Shown: piece after piece, positions 37,687 through 46,936 of the stretch
How positions within the stretch are numbered: the first letter of the stretch is position 1
How the letters are laid out: every line of letters begins with the position of its first letter
From: JAOXRU01 sp965247735
GTDB taxonomy: Bacteria; Bacteroidota; Bacteroidia; Flavobacteriales; Flavobacteriaceae
DNA length: 64,000 nucleotides
Direction of reading: 5' to 3'
Assembly (NCBI GenBank): GCA_965247735.1
Contig: CBDFHN010000001.1
Coordinates: forward strand, 558,001 to 622,000
Notes under the pieces: model-generated
Seen by the model: the letters and a program-made list of their open reading frames with translations, nothing else
Told to the model about the DNA's origin: nothing
The model's database searches: none
Program-made: the position numbers and the translations under genes

Positions 37687-39198
37687 ATGAAAAAGATGAA
37701 ATATATATATATAGTTTTAGCACTAATATTATTTAGTGCCTGTGAAAATGAAATAGAGTTAACTTCTGAGAGTGAACTTACCTATGCAGGGTTTTGGGAT
37801 TCTGAAGTAGGAGCTAGAGCTGGACATACTGGTTTGTATGGTGCACTTAGAGGAACAACAGGAACCGCTTGGGGACTAGGGTCTTTAAGAGCTGACATTT
37901 GGGGTGGACAGACTTTTGAATCTTCTGCTTCAATTAGCTTTATTGAATCTAATTTTACTCCAGAAACTGCTCCATATGGTGGATGGGCAGGTTATTATGG
38001 GAATATTCATAAGTTAAACGATTTTATTGTAAATGTTGCTAATATTGAATTTACTAATAATGCTGAGAAAAGCCATATGATGGGTCAAGCTCATGGTTTA
38101 CGTGCATATTATTACTATACCTTATTGAAAACTTGGGGAGCTGTACCACTATCTTTAGTGCCAGTTGTAGATGTAGATCCTGCAAATTTAGGAAAACCAA
38201 GAAGTTCTGAAGCAGATATAATGACGCAAATAAAAGTAGATTTAAAAGCTTCATTAGACGAATTTGGAGCTGATACTAGTTTTTTTAAGAACAGTAATGT
38301 TTATTGGTCAAAAGCAGCAACTCTTGCTTTAAAAGGAGATGTGTTTATCTGGTCAGGGAATCTTTTAGGAGGTGGAGCATCTGATTTTAGTACTGCTAAA
38401 GCTGCATTAGAGCAAGTAGCAGGAACTGGAGTTTCATTAACTGCTAATTATTCAGATTTGTGGGGAAAAACAAATGAAGGTAATAATGAATTTATTTTTG
38501 CTGTAGACTATAGGGACGGAGAAGCTACAAATTTCTATGGTAGTTTTACAGGAAGAACTACAGAAATTCATGGTCAATATAATAATGCTGGTGACTCAAT
38601 GGACGGAACTATTTATAACGGAGCAAATAGATATGGGCTTACAGAGGTTGCATTATTAGTGTCCGATGATACTTTAGACAGCCGTAAGAATGCTTCATTT
38701 ATTAGGTTGTATAAAGATGATAATGGAGGAACTGGCTATCCTATATATGATGCAGCAAAATATTATGGAACTGTTATGAATAAATTTGGAGGAACATCTG
38801 ATGGATCTTCTAGAATTGGTGATGAAAACATTCCAGTGTATCGTTATGCAGATGTTGTATTGTTATTAGCAGAAGCTAAAAACTTATTAGGAGAAGATCC
38901 TACTATGGAGATTAATCAAATTAGAGCTCGTGCTTATGGAAGCAATTATGTTGCTTTAACTCATGGTTATGTAAATGGATCACAAACGGCCAATGCAAAT
39001 GCTATTCTTAATGAACGTTTTAAAGAGTTTATGGGAGAAGGAAAAAGATGGTGGGATCTAAGACGTGCTGGTAACAGTTTTGTTACTGATAATGTAGCGT
39101 ACCTATCAGCTGGTGATGAATATAAATTCTTATTACCAATTAGCCCTAGTATGTTAGATGCTAATACGGAATTGGTTCAAACAACGGGTTGGAATTAA
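37687..39198 (+). CDS. susD: SusD/RagB surface glycan-binding lipoprotein (NanU-like)
   Basis: 503 residues. Lipoprotein leader with lipobox F-S-A-C-E-N. The protein is largely helical with TPR-like packing and ends with the SusD signature L-N-E-R-F-K-E-F-M-G-E-G-K-R-W-W-D-L-R-R. It forms the lid on the SusC channel and binds substrate at the surface, here presumably sialic acid as in NanU. Separated by 4 bases from susC and followed by a terminator at 39263. Confidence 0.95.
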   Translation: MKKMKYIYIVLALILFSACENEIELTSESELTYAGFWDSEVGARAGHTGLYGALRGTTGTAWGLGSLRADIWGGQTFESSASISFIESNFTPETAPYGGWAGYYGNIHKLNDFIVNVANIEFTNNAEKSHMMGQAHGLRAYYYYTLLKTWGAVPLSLVPVVDVDPANLGKPRSSEADIMTQIKVDLKASLDEFGADTSFFKNSNVYWSKAATLALKGDVFIWSGNLLGGGASDFSTAKAALEQVAGTGVSLTANYSDLWGKTNEGNNEFIFAVDYRDGEATNFYGSFTGRTTEIHGQYNNAGDSMDGTIYNGANRYGLTEVALLVSDDTLDSRKNASFIRLYKDDNGGTGYPIYDAAKYYGTVMNKFGGTSDGSSRIGDENIPVYRYADVVLLLAEAKNLLGEDPTMEINQIRARAYGSNYVALTHGYVNGSQTANANAILNERFKEFMGEGKRWWDLRRAGNSFVTDNVAYLSAGDEYKFLLPISPSMLDANTELVQTTGWN

Positions 39199-39262
39199 AG
39201 ATAAGAATGTCGAGTTTAGTTAATTAATTTTTTGAAAATACACATTTAGGGTGTTAGAAAGA

Positions 39263-39292
39263 AGGAGAGCTGTAGGGGCAGCTCTCTTCTTC
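39263..39292 (+). terminator. Rho-independent terminator after susD
   Basis: GAGAGCTG (39265-39272) pairs with CAGCTCTC (39279-39286), extended by a G-T and an A-T pair, and is followed by a T-rich run. It separates susCD from the lyase gene or attenuates read-through. The remaining 200 bases before the lyase contain a 13-base direct repeat (39362-39374 and 39453-39465). Confidence 0.7.
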
Positions 39293-39505
39293 TTTTAAAA
39301 ATTTAAAAAACAAATAGATGGTTTACAAAACGGGCATATCATTATATATAGTATCCAAAGGAATAACTATAAACAAACGGCATGCGATTGGTAAAAAACC
39401 AATAAATATTGGCACCTAATACCAATATGTTAAGAGTTTTATCAACCAGGAAAATAACTATAAACGAACAGGTATAACCGTCAAAAAATCAATATAAAGA
39501 TACAC

Positions 39506-40411
39506 ATGAAATTAAAAGAATTAATTGCTGCCACTTATGCACCCATGCATAAAAATGGTGATTTGAACCTTTCTGTTATAGAGCCCTATACTAATTTTCT
39601 TATTAGAAATAAGGTAAAAGGTGTTTTTATGAATGGTTCTACAGGAGATTTTACATCATTAACCATTGCAGAACGAATGCAAATAACTAAAGGGTGGCAC
39701 ACTAATAAATCTGAAGACTTATACCTAATAGACCATGTTGGTGATTCTAGTCTTAAAACAGCAAGAGCATTAGCAGAACATGCAGCAGATAAAGTAGATG
39801 CTATTTCTGCATTAGCTCCATTTTATTTTAGATTATCTAGTATAGATAAACTTGTAATGTACTGTAAAGAGGTAGCTGCTGGCGCACCAAACTTACCTTT
39901 CTATTATTACCATATTCCTGTGTTATCAGGTGCAGACCTAAATATGGAAGAATTTTTAAAACGAGCCGAGCAAGAAATTCCTACTTTGGCAGGAATTAAA
40001 TTCACCAATAACAATCTAATGGATTATGGACATTGTAAAAATGTGGCTGATAAAAAATATGATATCTTCTTTGGTGTAGACGAAATGTTTCTTTCTAGTT
40101 TACCACTTGGAGCAACAGGTTGGGTTGGTAGTACCTATAATCATTTAGCACCATTGTATTATCAAATAAAAGACTATTTTGAACAAGGTAATTTTAAAGA
40201 TGCAGCAGAGTTACAATCAAAAGCAATACGTTTTGTTGAAATCTTAAATGCTAAAGGAGGTTTTAATGGTGTTGCCAAAGGCTTTATGAAAACACTAGGT
40301 GTTGATTGCGGACCTAGTAGATTTCCACACACAACATTATCAGATGCTGAATACAGTAGTATTCAAAAAGAATTGAAGCAATTAGATATCCAATCTTACT
40401 TTTCTAAATAA
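39506..40411 (+). CDS. nanA: N-acetylneuraminate lyase
   Basis: 301-residue class I aldolase of the DapA/NanA family. It splits N-acetylneuraminate into N-acetylmannosamine and pyruvate. Schiff-base lysine K165 (G-I-K-F-T), catalytic Y135 (Y-Y-Y-H-I-P), and the carboxylate-binding N-G-S-T-G-D loop at 43-48 are in place. K165 is the same number as in the E. coli enzyme as I recall it. Context with epimerase, sialidase and transporter supports NanA over dihydrodipicolinate synthase. A convergent terminator follows. Confidence 0.93.
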   Translation: MKLKELIAATYAPMHKNGDLNLSVIEPYTNFLIRNKVKGVFMNGSTGDFTSLTIAERMQITKGWHTNKSEDLYLIDHVGDSSLKTARALAEHAADKVDAISALAPFYFRLSSIDKLVMYCKEVAAGAPNLPFYYYHIPVLSGADLNMEEFLKRAEQEIPTLAGIKFTNNNLMDYGHCKNVADKKYDIFFGVDEMFLSSLPLGATGWVGSTYNHLAPLYYQIKDYFEQGNFKDAAELQSKAIRFVEILNAKGGFNGVAKGFMKTLGVDCGPSRFPHTTLSDAEYSSIQKELKQLDIQSYFSK

Positions 40412-40479
40412 TAATATTGATTAGTGCCTAACAGCAGTAGTTAATCTTTACTTTTTTACACATAAATTAGTAGAATTAG

Positions 40480-40513
40480 GCCAACTTATAAGCATATATA
40501 AGTTGGCTTTTTT
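40480..40513. terminator. Convergent terminator between nanA and the GntR gene
   Basis: Perfect 11-base stem GCCAACTTATA (40480-40490) with 40497-40507, loop AGCATA, then a run of T. It serves the lyase on + and probably the regulator on -. Confidence 0.85.
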
Positions 40514-40527
40514 TATACCTATTTATA

Positions 40528-41253
40528 TCAATTGGCTTTTACAAAAGCTAGGGTTTGCTCAAAATGAGGTTCTAAGTGTTGGCGCATTGCTACTCGGAAT
40601 GTTTCTGGAGTTCCTTTTTTAAGATGATTTAGTAAATCTCTATGTGATACAAACTTATCTGATGAATATTTAAAATTTGCAGCATCGGGTTGCATATGAT
40701 CATGTACATATTGAAAAACAGGAAGCAGCAATTTCTGAAAACGCTGTAAAGTATCATTTTTAGAGATCTCGTAGAGTTTACCATGAAAAGAAATTTCATT
40801 TTTTAAGCTAAAAATGGTGCTTACTTTTTGTTCCTTTTCTTGTTGTGTAACTATAAGATCTAATTCTTCTAAATCTGCTTTTGTTTTTCGAGAAAAAAGA
40901 AAATCAGCCATTCCCATTTCTAAAATAAGTCGCAATTCAAAAATATCTTTTAATGCTTGCTCTCCCAATTGGTTAGAAGCTAGTACCTTTTCAAAGTTCA
41001 AGATAAAATCTGGCTGCGTTAAGGTCATACCTTTGTGCTTCTTAGATTCTATTAAGCCAAGCGTTCTTAACCTTAATAGGGCTTCTCTAACAACAGTTCT
41101 ACTAACACCTAAAGCTTCAGCAAATTCTAACTCTTTAGGAATTGAATCACCTATCTTTAAGTTGTTTTCTTTAAAATATTCTTTAAGACGTATTTCTACT
41201 TTGTCTACCAAAGAAAGATTTTCTAAAGGAGTTATTAGAGGTAATTTCTTCAT
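40528..41253 (-). CDS. GntR/FadR-family regulator of the sialic acid locus (NanR-like)
   Basis: 241 residues. N-terminal winged HTH of the GntR family (about 18-82: G-D-S-I-P-K-E-L-E-F-A-E-A-L-G-V-S-R-T-V-V-R-E-A-L) and C-terminal FCD effector domain (about 100-230) with metal-ligand-type Asp/His positions. It is divergent from the AGE epimerase, with a perfect 18-base inverted repeat between them. By analogy with NanR it probably represses the locus until a sialic acid intermediate binds. Effector identity is inferred. Confidence 0.88.
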   Translation of the reverse strand: MKKLPLITPLENLSLVDKVEIRLKEYFKENNLKIGDSIPKELEFAEALGVSRTVVREALLRLRTLGLIESKKHKGMTLTQPDFILNFEKVLASNQLGEQALKDIFELRLILEMGMADFLFSRKTKADLEELDLIVTQQEKEQKVSTIFSLKNEISFHGKLYEISKNDTLQRFQKLLLPVFQYVHDHMQPDAANFKYSSDKFVSHRDLLNHLKKGTPETFRVAMRQHLEPHFEQTLAFVKAN

Positions 41254-41270
41254 CTTTTTTCTGTTTCTGT

Positions 41271-41316
41271 AAATCTATAAAAAAATATAGATAAGTTCAT
41301 ATTTTTTTATAGATTT
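41271..41316. promoter_or_regulatory. Inverted repeat between regulator and epimerase genes
   Basis: Perfect 18-base arms at 41271-41288 and 41299-41316, spacer AGATAAGTTC, occupying most of the 68-base divergent gap. It is a candidate operator or overlapping promoter pair for both genes. Confidence 0.55.
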
Positions 41317-41319
41317 GTA

Positions 41320-41334
41320 TTATGTTATACATAA
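41320..41334. promoter_or_regulatory. Putative NanR-type operator over the epimerase start codon
   Basis: TTATGT-TAT-ACATAA, a perfect 6-base-arm palindrome with the same G-T-N3-A-C core as the site at 34407. It covers the ATG at 41322, a position suited to blocking initiation. Confidence 0.5.
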
Positions 41335-42482
41335 GAAACACCACAAAACTTTATAAAGACACTTTACTTCACAATATTATTCCGTTTTGGGAGCAGCATT
41401 CCATTGATACTTTAAATGGAGGTTACTTTACTTGTTTGGATGGTGAAGGCAATGTATTTGATACCGATAAATTTATTTGGTTACAAGCCCGACAAGTGTG
41501 GACATTTTCTATGTTGTATAATAAGGTAGCGCAAAAAGAAGAATGGTTAACAATTGCTAAAGGAGGAATTGATTTTCTTTGTAACAAAGCAATGGATGCT
41601 AATGGAGACTTTTATTTTTCTACAACAGCAGAAGGTGTACCTTTAGTAAAAGCCTATAATATTTTTTCGGATTGTTTTGCTGCAATGGCTTTTGGACAAT
41701 ATGCTATAGCGAGTGGAGATAAAGAAATTGAGGAATTAGCTAAAAAGACATACCTCAATATTTTAAACAGAAAAGACAATCCAAAAGGACAGTACGAGAA
41801 AAATACAGATGCCAGACCATTAAAAGGGTTTTCATTGCCCATGATATTATCTAACTTGGTGTTAGAATTGGAAGATATTCTTGATCCAGTAGTTGTTGAA
41901 GAAACCCTTGACTTTTGTATTACCGAAGTAATGGAGGTGTTTTTAGATAAAGAAACAGGGCTAATATTTGAAAATGTAATGCCAGATGGTACACATCATG
42001 ATAGTTTTAATGGACGATTATTAAACCCAGGACACGGTATTGAAGCCATGTGGTTTATGATAGATATTGGAATCAGAAGAAAAGATGATCAGCTGGTTGA
42101 TAAAGCCATTCAAACTATATTAAAAACACTAGAATATAGTTGGGATACCACATATGGAGGTATTTTTTATTTTATGGATAGTAAAGGACATCCTCCGCAA
42201 CAATTAGAATGGGATCAGAAATTATGGTGGGTGCATTTAGAAGCTTTGGTGGCATTGGCAAAGGCTTATGAATACACAAAGGATGATAAAGTATTGCAAT
42301 GGTATAAAAAGGTTCATAATTATACATGGTCTCATTTTTCGGATTCTGAAAATGGAGAATGGCATGGTTATCTCAATAGAGAAGGAAAAATTTTATTAGA
42401 TTTAAAAGGAGGAAAATGGAAAGGCTGTTTTCATGTACCTAGAGCAATGTACCAATGCTGGAAGGCCTTTGAAAATGCATAA
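41322..42482 (+). CDS. AGE family N-acylglucosamine 2-epimerase
   Basis: 386-residue (alpha/alpha)6-barrel sugar epimerase. It interconverts N-acetylmannosamine and N-acetylglucosamine, the step after NanA in Bacteroidota, which lack the NanK/NanE phosphate route here. Family marks are R-Q-V-W-T-F-S-M, the N-P-G-H-G-I-E-A-M-W-F catalytic His region (about 233-243), and W-W-V-H-L-E-A-L, G-C-F-H-V-P-R-A. It begins a run of five genes with gaps of 14-30 bases, so it probably leads an operon. Confidence 0.93.
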   Translation: MLYIRNTTKLYKDTLLHNIIPFWEQHSIDTLNGGYFTCLDGEGNVFDTDKFIWLQARQVWTFSMLYNKVAQKEEWLTIAKGGIDFLCNKAMDANGDFYFSTTAEGVPLVKAYNIFSDCFAAMAFGQYAIASGDKEIEELAKKTYLNILNRKDNPKGQYEKNTDARPLKGFSLPMILSNLVLELEDILDPVVVEETLDFCITEVMEVFLDKETGLIFENVMPDGTHHDSFNGRLLNPGHGIEAMWFMIDIGIRRKDDQLVDKAIQTILKTLEYSWDTTYGGIFYFMDSKGHPPQQLEWDQKLWWVHLEALVALAKAYEYTKDDKVLQWYKKVHNYTWSHFSDSENGEWHGYLNREGKILLDLKGGKWKGCFHVPRAMYQCWKAFENA

Positions 42483-42512
42483 CACTAACTAAAATAAATT
42501 AATTAACTACTT

Positions 42513-43637
42513 ATGATACGACTATATATTGGACTAATTACATTACTATTAGTCTCTTGTGCTCAAAAAAAGGAAGCAAGTACTACTGTAGCGCCAACTA
42601 CTACTATTGTGTTTCAAGATTTATTTAATAAAACAATGAATCCTGAGGTTTCTTGTTACCGAATTCCTGCACTTATAACTGCTGCTAACGGTAATGTTAT
42701 TGCAGCTATAGACGAGCGTATTCCTTCTTGTAATGACCTACGTGGAAGTAATGATATTAACATTGTTATCCGTAGAAGTACCGATAATGGAAAGACTTGG
42801 ATGGCTATTGAATCTGTAATTGATTTTCCATTAGGAGAGTCTGCCTCAGATCCTTCTTTAATTTTAGATGAAGTAACTGGTGCGCTGTTTATGTTTTATA
42901 ATTACATGAATTTGGATACCGAAAAAGATGTGTACTATCTACATGTTGTAAAAAGTACTGATAATGGTAAAACCTGGGGTACACCTGTAGATATTACCTC
43001 GCAAATAACGAAACCAGAATGGAAAAAAGATTTTAAGTTTATAACTTCTGGTCGTGGTATACAGACCAAATCTGGTAAGTTATTGCACTGTATGGCAAAC
43101 CTAAATAGCGGTATGCATGTTTTTGGAAGTGATGACCATGGTAAAACTTGGTTTTTGATCCCTACACCAATAAGTCCTGCAGACGAATCTAAAATTATAG
43201 AATTAGAAGATAGCAGTTGGATGATAAATTCGCGTGCTAATAATAAAGGACTACGTTTTGTACACCGTTCTACAGATGAAGGAAAAACATGGCAAACTAC
43301 TGCCGATAGTACACTTATAGATCCTGGTTGCAATGCTAGTATTATTAGATACACCGCTATAAAAGATGGCTATAAAAAAAACAGGTTGCTTTTTTCTAAT
43401 GCCAAAACGGTAAAAGGTAGAACCAATATGACGGTAAGGCTTAGTTATGATGAAGGAAAAACATGGACAGCAGGAAAAACAATATATAAAGGCCCTGCTG
43501 CATACTCATCATTAACAGTGTTAGCTAATGGAGATATAGGATTGTTTTTTGAAAAGGATGAGTATACAAAAAATGTGTTTACCAGCTTCTCTTTAGACTG
43601 GCTTACTGATGGTAAGGATAGTTATAACAAACCATAA
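42513..43637 (+). CDS. nanH: Exo-alpha-sialidase
   Basis: 374-residue lipoprotein (lipobox L-V-S-C-A). A six-bladed sialidase propeller is indicated by the Arg-triad motif Y-R-I-P-A-L near the start and five Asp boxes of the form S-x-D-x-G-K-T-W (two S-T-D-N-G-K-T-W, one each D-D-H-G, T-D-E-G and Y-D-E-G). It releases terminal sialic acid from glycoconjugates at the cell surface or in the periplasm. It follows the epimerase by 30 bases and precedes an esterase by 12. Confidence 0.95.
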   Translation: MIRLYIGLITLLLVSCAQKKEASTTVAPTTTIVFQDLFNKTMNPEVSCYRIPALITAANGNVIAAIDERIPSCNDLRGSNDINIVIRRSTDNGKTWMAIESVIDFPLGESASDPSLILDEVTGALFMFYNYMNLDTEKDVYYLHVVKSTDNGKTWGTPVDITSQITKPEWKKDFKFITSGRGIQTKSGKLLHCMANLNSGMHVFGSDDHGKTWFLIPTPISPADESKIIELEDSSWMINSRANNKGLRFVHRSTDEGKTWQTTADSTLIDPGCNASIIRYTAIKDGYKKNRLLFSNAKTVKGRTNMTVRLSYDEGKTWTAGKTIYKGPAAYSSLTVLANGDIGLFFEKDEYTKNVFTSFSLDWLTDGKDSYNKP

Positions 43638-43649
43638 ACTAATACTATA

Positions 43650-44309
43650 ATGAAATTTCTAGTTTGTTTTATAATATATATATCGGCGTCATTATCGCTT
43701 AGTGCTCAGCAGTTTTCTGATCATTATTACACCCGTAAAGCATTGTTTGAAAACACTGCAAATACCAAAGGCGAAATTATATTTTTAGGAAATAGTATTA
43801 CCGAAGGCGGAGATTGGAAATCATTATTCCCGAATACTAATGTTATCAATAGAGGTATAAGTGGTGATGTTACTATGGGAATTATCAATAGATTGGATGA
43901 AGTAGTGGATTCAAAACCTAAAAAGATTTTTCTGCTAATAGGGGTTAATGATTTGGCAAGGGGTAAAACTATTGCTTTTATTGCTGAAAATTGTAATGAG
44001 ATTATAAAAACTATTAGGTCTACATCTAAAAATACAAAGGTGTACCTGCAAAGTGTACTTCCTGTTAATCCTTCTGTGGGACATAAATTTTCTGGACATA
44101 AGAACAAACAAGCTGCTATTATTAAGCTTAATAAAAGATTAGAAGCACTGGCAAAATTGCACGATGTGTCATTTATCAACCTTTATAATCGATTTAAAAA
44201 CACTAAAGGAGAATTAAAAGCTAAATATACTCACGATGGATTGCATTTATCTGCAAAAGGATATTTAAGATGGAAATCTATTATAAAAAAGCAGGTAACT
44301 AAGCACTAA
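43650..44309 (+). CDS. SGNH-family esterase
   Basis: 219 residues with a signal peptide (cleavage near LSA-Q). SGNH blocks: L-G-N-S-I-T-E-G-G (Ser nucleophile), R-G-I-S-G-D (Gly), I-G-V-N-D-L (Asn), and H-D-G-L-H-L-S (Asp/His). Family members remove acetyl groups from sugars. In this operon it is probably an additional sialate O-acetylesterase or acts on acetylated glycans flanking sialic acid; the substrate is inferred from context. Confidence 0.85.
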   Translation: MKFLVCFIIYISASLSLSAQQFSDHYYTRKALFENTANTKGEIIFLGNSITEGGDWKSLFPNTNVINRGISGDVTMGIINRLDEVVDSKPKKIFLLIGVNDLARGKTIAFIAENCNEIIKTIRSTSKNTKVYLQSVLPVNPSVGHKFSGHKNKQAAIIKLNKRLEALAKLHDVSFINLYNRFKNTKGELKAKYTHDGLHLSAKGYLRWKSIIKKQVTKH

Positions 44310-44332
44310 TAACATTAATACAATTGCTAATA

Positions 44333-46936
44333 ATGAAAAATATAAGACAACTTGCTATTTTACTATTTGCATTACTACTAGGTTTTTTATCTTTTGGACA
44401 AGAAGAACAAAAAATACAAGTAGGGAGTTTACCAAGTTTGCCTGCTGCAAATAAGGTAGAAAAAGCATTGGGATATGCCGGCATGTTTGGTGGCATACAT
44501 AACAATACATTAATTGTTGCTGGAGGAGCTAATTTCCCAAATGGATTGCCATGGAAAGGTGGCGATAAAGTATGGAGCAATGTTATATATGTTTTAAAAG
44601 ATAAAAGTTGGACAATTGCCAATGCTGAACTATCTAATCCACTAGCTTATGGTAGTTCTGTAACTATTGATGAAGGCATATTATGTATTGGAGGAGAAAA
44701 TAAAAAAGAGACTAGTGCTGCTGTTTTTCTACTTAATTATAGTGTAACTAGCAATACTATTACAACAGTATCTTATCCACCTTTGCCAGAACCCTTAGCA
44801 TATACCGCTGCTGTTGTAGCCGATAACTATGTGTATGTAGTAGGAGGTAAGAATGCCACAAAAAGTACCAATGCTTTTTATAGACTAGACTTAAAAGAAA
44901 AGAAAAAATGGGAGAAACTTCCTAGTTTTCCAGGAGCAGCAAGGGCATTGCATAGTATTGCTATACAGGAAACAAAAACATCAAAAGAACTATTTGTTAT
45001 TGGTGGACGTAACCAAGTGGCTGGAAAAAAATCTATTGTACATAGCAATTACTTGTCTTATAATTTTTTATCAAAGAAATGGAAAGATAAAGGGCCATTA
45101 AAAATTAATGGCAGGCAGATAAAACTTATGGGAGCCGCCGCCGAAACAAAAGGGGCAATGCATGTGTTGGTATATGGTGGTTGTGATGAAGTTGTATTTA
45201 ACAAAATAGAACATACAGCATTGGCTATAAAAGCAGCAATAAATGATTCAATAAGGACAGTATTAAAAGATAAATTAGCAGTAATATTAGACACTCACCC
45301 AGGGTTTTCAAAAGAAGTATTGGCATATAATACTATTACAGACAAGTGGTTTGTATATGATACCTTGGCTGTAAAAATACCTGTTACCGCATTGTCTTAT
45401 AAAAGCAAGGATGTCTTTGTTATAGTATCAGGAGAAATATCGCCTGGAATTAGAACGCCAAAAGTTGCTAAGTTTACTGTGGATGAAAGTGCTAATACCT
45501 TTGGTTTTATAAACTATACAGTACTTGTTTTATACTTATTAATATCATTGGCAATAGGAATCTATTTTGCTAGAAAACAAAAATCTACAAACGACTATTT
45601 TTCTGGTGGTGGTCGTATTCCATGGTGGGCAGCCGGCTTAAGTGTTTTTGGAACCTTACTTAGTGCCATAACTTTTATGGCAATACCTGCAAAAGCATTT
45701 GTAACAGACTGGTCTTATTTCTTATTAAATATTATGGCCATATTAATTACTCCTATTATAGCATTTGTTTTTATTCCGTTTTTTAATAAACTAAATATTA
45801 CTACGGCATATGAGTTTTTAGAAAACAGATTTAATTACTTAACTAGAGCTTTAGGAAGTTTTTCTTTTATGCTATTTCAATTGGGAAGAATAGGTATTGT
45901 ATTGCTATTACCATCTTTGGCAATATCTATAGTTACTGGTATTCCTGTGGAGTATAGCATATTGGTAATGGGGATATTATGTATATTATACACTACTTTT
46001 GGTGGTATTGAAGCGGTAATATGGACCGATGTTTTGCAGGTAATAGTGCTAATGGGCGGAAGCATATTGGCAATAGTATGGATTATGATACATACCGAGA
46101 CTTCTTTTACAGATATGATAACATATGCATCGGATCGGGAGAAGTTTAATATTATTAATCTCGATTTTAATTTTACAGATACCACATTATGGGTACTAGT
46201 TTTAGGAGGTTTAGCTTCTGCCATGGTTACACAAGGAACAGACCAGACTATTGTACAACGGTACTTAACGAGTAGCAATCTTAAAGATTCGCAAAAAACA
46301 TTATATACCAATGCAATACTAACACTACCAGCTACCATTATCTTTTTTGGATTGGGAACATTACTTTTTATGTTTTATACAGAAATGCCAGAAAAATTAT
46401 CTCCATCTATTGCAAATAACGATTCTATTTTTCCATGGTATATTGTTAGGGAGCTTCCTGTTGGTGTATCTGGCTTATTGGTTGCAGGTATTTTTTCGGC
46501 AGCAATGTCTAGTATTAGTAGTAGTCTTAATTCTGTTGCTACTGCTTTTTGTGCTGACTTTTATAAACATTATAAACCCGAGGTTGCAGATAAAAAATTG
46601 CTAAAAGTAGCTAGATTAGCCACCATTATTATTGGTGTAGTAGGTATTGTATTTGCATTATGGATGGCAAATTCAAATATAAAATCGCTATGGGATCAGT
46701 TTTATAAGTTTTTAGGCTTATTTACTGGCGGACTAGGAGGTATGTTCCTTTTGGGAATGCTTACCAAAGTTGCCAATGCCAAAGGAACGCTAATAGGCCT
46801 GTTTATAAGTGCTGTACTTATATGGTATGTAAGTATGTATACCAATATTAGCTTCTTGTTATATGCCTTTTTGGGTGTTGTTTCTTGTTTTGTTTTTGGA
46901 TATATATGTAGTCTTATTTTTAAAGAACATAAGTGA
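44333..46936 (+). CDS. Fused kelch mutarotase and sodium:solute symporter for sialic acid
   Basis: 867 residues from the ATG at 44333, where the signal peptide M-K-N-I-R begins. Residues about 25-385 form a six-bladed kelch propeller with G-G repeats (V-A-G-G-A, I-G-G-E-N, V-V-G-G-K, I-G-G-R, Y-G-G-C), matching the cyclically permuted relatives of the sialic acid mutarotase NanM. Residues about 395-867 are a sodium:solute symporter with T-N-D-Y-F-S-G-G-G-R-I-P-W-W and G-Q-type TM8 S-S-I-S-S-S-L-N-S. It would convert the alpha anomer released by sialidase to beta and import it across the inner membrane. It overlaps the downstream gene. Confidence 0.9.
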   Translation: MKNIRQLAILLFALLLGFLSFGQEEQKIQVGSLPSLPAANKVEKALGYAGMFGGIHNNTLIVAGGANFPNGLPWKGGDKVWSNVIYVLKDKSWTIANAELSNPLAYGSSVTIDEGILCIGGENKKETSAAVFLLNYSVTSNTITTVSYPPLPEPLAYTAAVVADNYVYVVGGKNATKSTNAFYRLDLKEKKKWEKLPSFPGAARALHSIAIQETKTSKELFVIGGRNQVAGKKSIVHSNYLSYNFLSKKWKDKGPLKINGRQIKLMGAAAETKGAMHVLVYGGCDEVVFNKIEHTALAIKAAINDSIRTVLKDKLAVILDTHPGFSKEVLAYNTITDKWFVYDTLAVKIPVTALSYKSKDVFVIVSGEISPGIRTPKVAKFTVDESANTFGFINYTVLVLYLLISLAIGIYFARKQKSTNDYFSGGGRIPWWAAGLSVFGTLLSAITFMAIPAKAFVTDWSYFLLNIMAILITPIIAFVFIPFFNKLNITTAYEFLENRFNYLTRALGSFSFMLFQLGRIGIVLLLPSLAISIVTGIPVEYSILVMGILCILYTTFGGIEAVIWTDVLQVIVLMGGSILAIVWIMIHTETSFTDMITYASDREKFNIINLDFNFTDTTLWVLVLGGLASAMVTQGTDQTIVQRYLTSSNLKDSQKTLYTNAILTLPATIIFFGLGTLLFMFYTEMPEKLSPSIANNDSIFPWYIVRELPVGVSGLLVAGIFSAAMSSISSSLNSVATAFCADFYKHYKPEVADKKLLKVARLATIIIGVVGIVFALWMANSNIKSLWDQFYKFLGLFTGGLGGMFLLGMLTKVANAKGTLIGLFISAVLIWYVSMYTNISFLLYAFLGVVSCFVFGYICSLIFKEHK

